Shown here: piece after piece, positions 63,599-64,000 of the stretch | Layout: every line of letters starts with the position of its first letter | Numbering within the stretch: the first letter of the stretch is position 1 | NCBI GenBank assembly: GCA_016710765.1 | Contig: JADJUJ010000023.1 | Location: forward strand, 1-64,000 | Origin: Lewinellaceae bacterium | GTDB lineage: Bacteria > Bacteroidota > Bacteroidia > Chitinophagales > Saprospiraceae | Reading direction: 5' to 3' | DNA length: 64,000 nucleotides | Notes under the pieces: model-generated | Databases searched by the model: none | What the model saw: the letters and a program-made list of their open reading frames with translations, nothing else | What the model was told of the DNA's origin: nothing | Program-made: the position numbers and the translations under genes

Positions 63599-64000
63599 TT
63601 ATTTCAATGCCGGAGGCGCATCCTTAAAGTGTTTGTATTTACCCAAAAGCCCTCCAATAAAACAGGTAACAGGCAAAATCACCTTTTTAACAAAGGAAGG
63701 TATTTCGGGCATGTCATATTCGCTGGCATATTTTGTAAGCAAAAAGGCGCCGTCAAAAGGTTCGGGTTCTCCCTTGCCTGATTTATTCTGTGCAGCATAA
63801 ACCGCAGAAAGAAAAAATACAACCGAATGGGCAGGCTGTATCCACCCAGTGCATTGCAGTTCCTCCTGTCCTTCCGCCCAAAACTTATGCGGGGTACCGC
63901 TTTTAAACAAAACCGTTTCACCGGGATCTGCAAATTTGGGTTCCTGCCCTGGGGTTTGGTAGCCCATTTTACCTGCAACAACGGTGAGCGATTCGTCTTG
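63599..64000 (-). CDS. Cupin-domain protein, 5' end beyond the window
   Basis: The frame is open to the window edge (DESLTVVAGKMGYQTPGQEP), so the start lies further on. The visible part has the conserved second cupin strand pair: PGETVLFKSGTPHKFWAEG, with a His in the usual metal-ligand position, followed by LQCTGWIQPAHSVVFFLSAV. The C-terminal part (YDMPEIPSFVKKVILPVTCF; IGGLLGKYKHFKDAPPALK) has a hydrophobic segment. It is probably a small metal-binding cupin of unknown substrate. It ends next to the poly-G tract. Confidence 0.7.
   Translation of the reverse strand, partial: QDESLTVVAGKMGYQTPGQEPKFADPGETVLFKSGTPHKFWAEGQEELQCTGWIQPAHSVVFFLSAVYAAQNKSGKGEPEPFDGAFLLTKYASEYDMPEIPSFVKKVILPVTCFIGGLLGKYKHFKDAPPALK

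Overview
The window looks like a chromosomal segment of a Bacteroidota member of the Saprospiria/Saprospiraceae type. Reasons: -7 boxes of the form TAnnTTTG with upstream TTTG, two secreted proteins with C-terminal type IX secretion (T9SS) sorting domains, DUF4783, GIN-domain and PepSY-like proteins, POT peptide transport, a fused IcmF mutase and intermediate GC. No rRNA, tRNA, CRISPR array or intact insertion sequence was seen. About twenty genes are broken by single-base shifts, often in homopolymers, most densely in bases 1-11,000. This suggests an unpolished long-read contig more than mass pseudogenisation.

Layout. 1-5,100: remains of a two-component sensor kinase, aroB, a response-regulator stump abutting the C-terminal part of an RND pump, DUF1003, PepSY-like and DUF4783 genes. 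5,496-10,512 (minus): a five-gene export operon (beta-barrel protein, ABC ATPase, two FtsX-type permeases, LolA-like protein) with overlapping start/stop codons. 10,586-14,527: a methyltransferase, a glucosaminidase-like membrane protein and recQ. 14,528-15,800: no protein gene, but three tandem homologous small-RNA units on the minus strand, each with its own -33/-7 promoter and hairpin terminator. 15,801-23,792: a secreted MORN-repeat/caspase protein, hpt, rnhB, a large T9SS adhesin-like protein and a POT transporter. 24,019-35,838: lipoprotein-ligA, methyltransferase, B12-binding radical SAM protein, two thioredoxin-fold proteins, a kinase pair, an ECF sigma factor with a small membrane protein, nadR and a CPBP protein.

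35,989-46,365: icmF, a GMC oxidoreductase with its gluconate-dehydrogenase subunit-3 partner, a degenerate M48 zinc-ribbon protein, a cluster with zinc-ribbon, DUF2085 and effector-associated-domain-like (EAD) proteins, and rhodanese. A 167-base MITE-like element follows. 46,625-57,621: membrane AraC regulator, GIN protein, NUDIX, folE, a T9SS-exported lysyl oxidase homologue, ftsK and a TetR regulator. 57,691-64,000: a REP-like pair, then a two-gene operon of a membrane-inserted P-loop ATPase and a 919-residue helical repeat protein with a textbook promoter, then a 700-base repeat cluster, a poly-G tract and a partial cupin gene.

The most interesting candidates are the tandem small-RNA array, the ATPase/helical-repeat operon, the secreted MORN-caspase, the T9SS lysyl oxidase with its cofactor residues conserved, and several genes whose -7 box sits 4-5 bases before the ATG and which are therefore probably leaderless.
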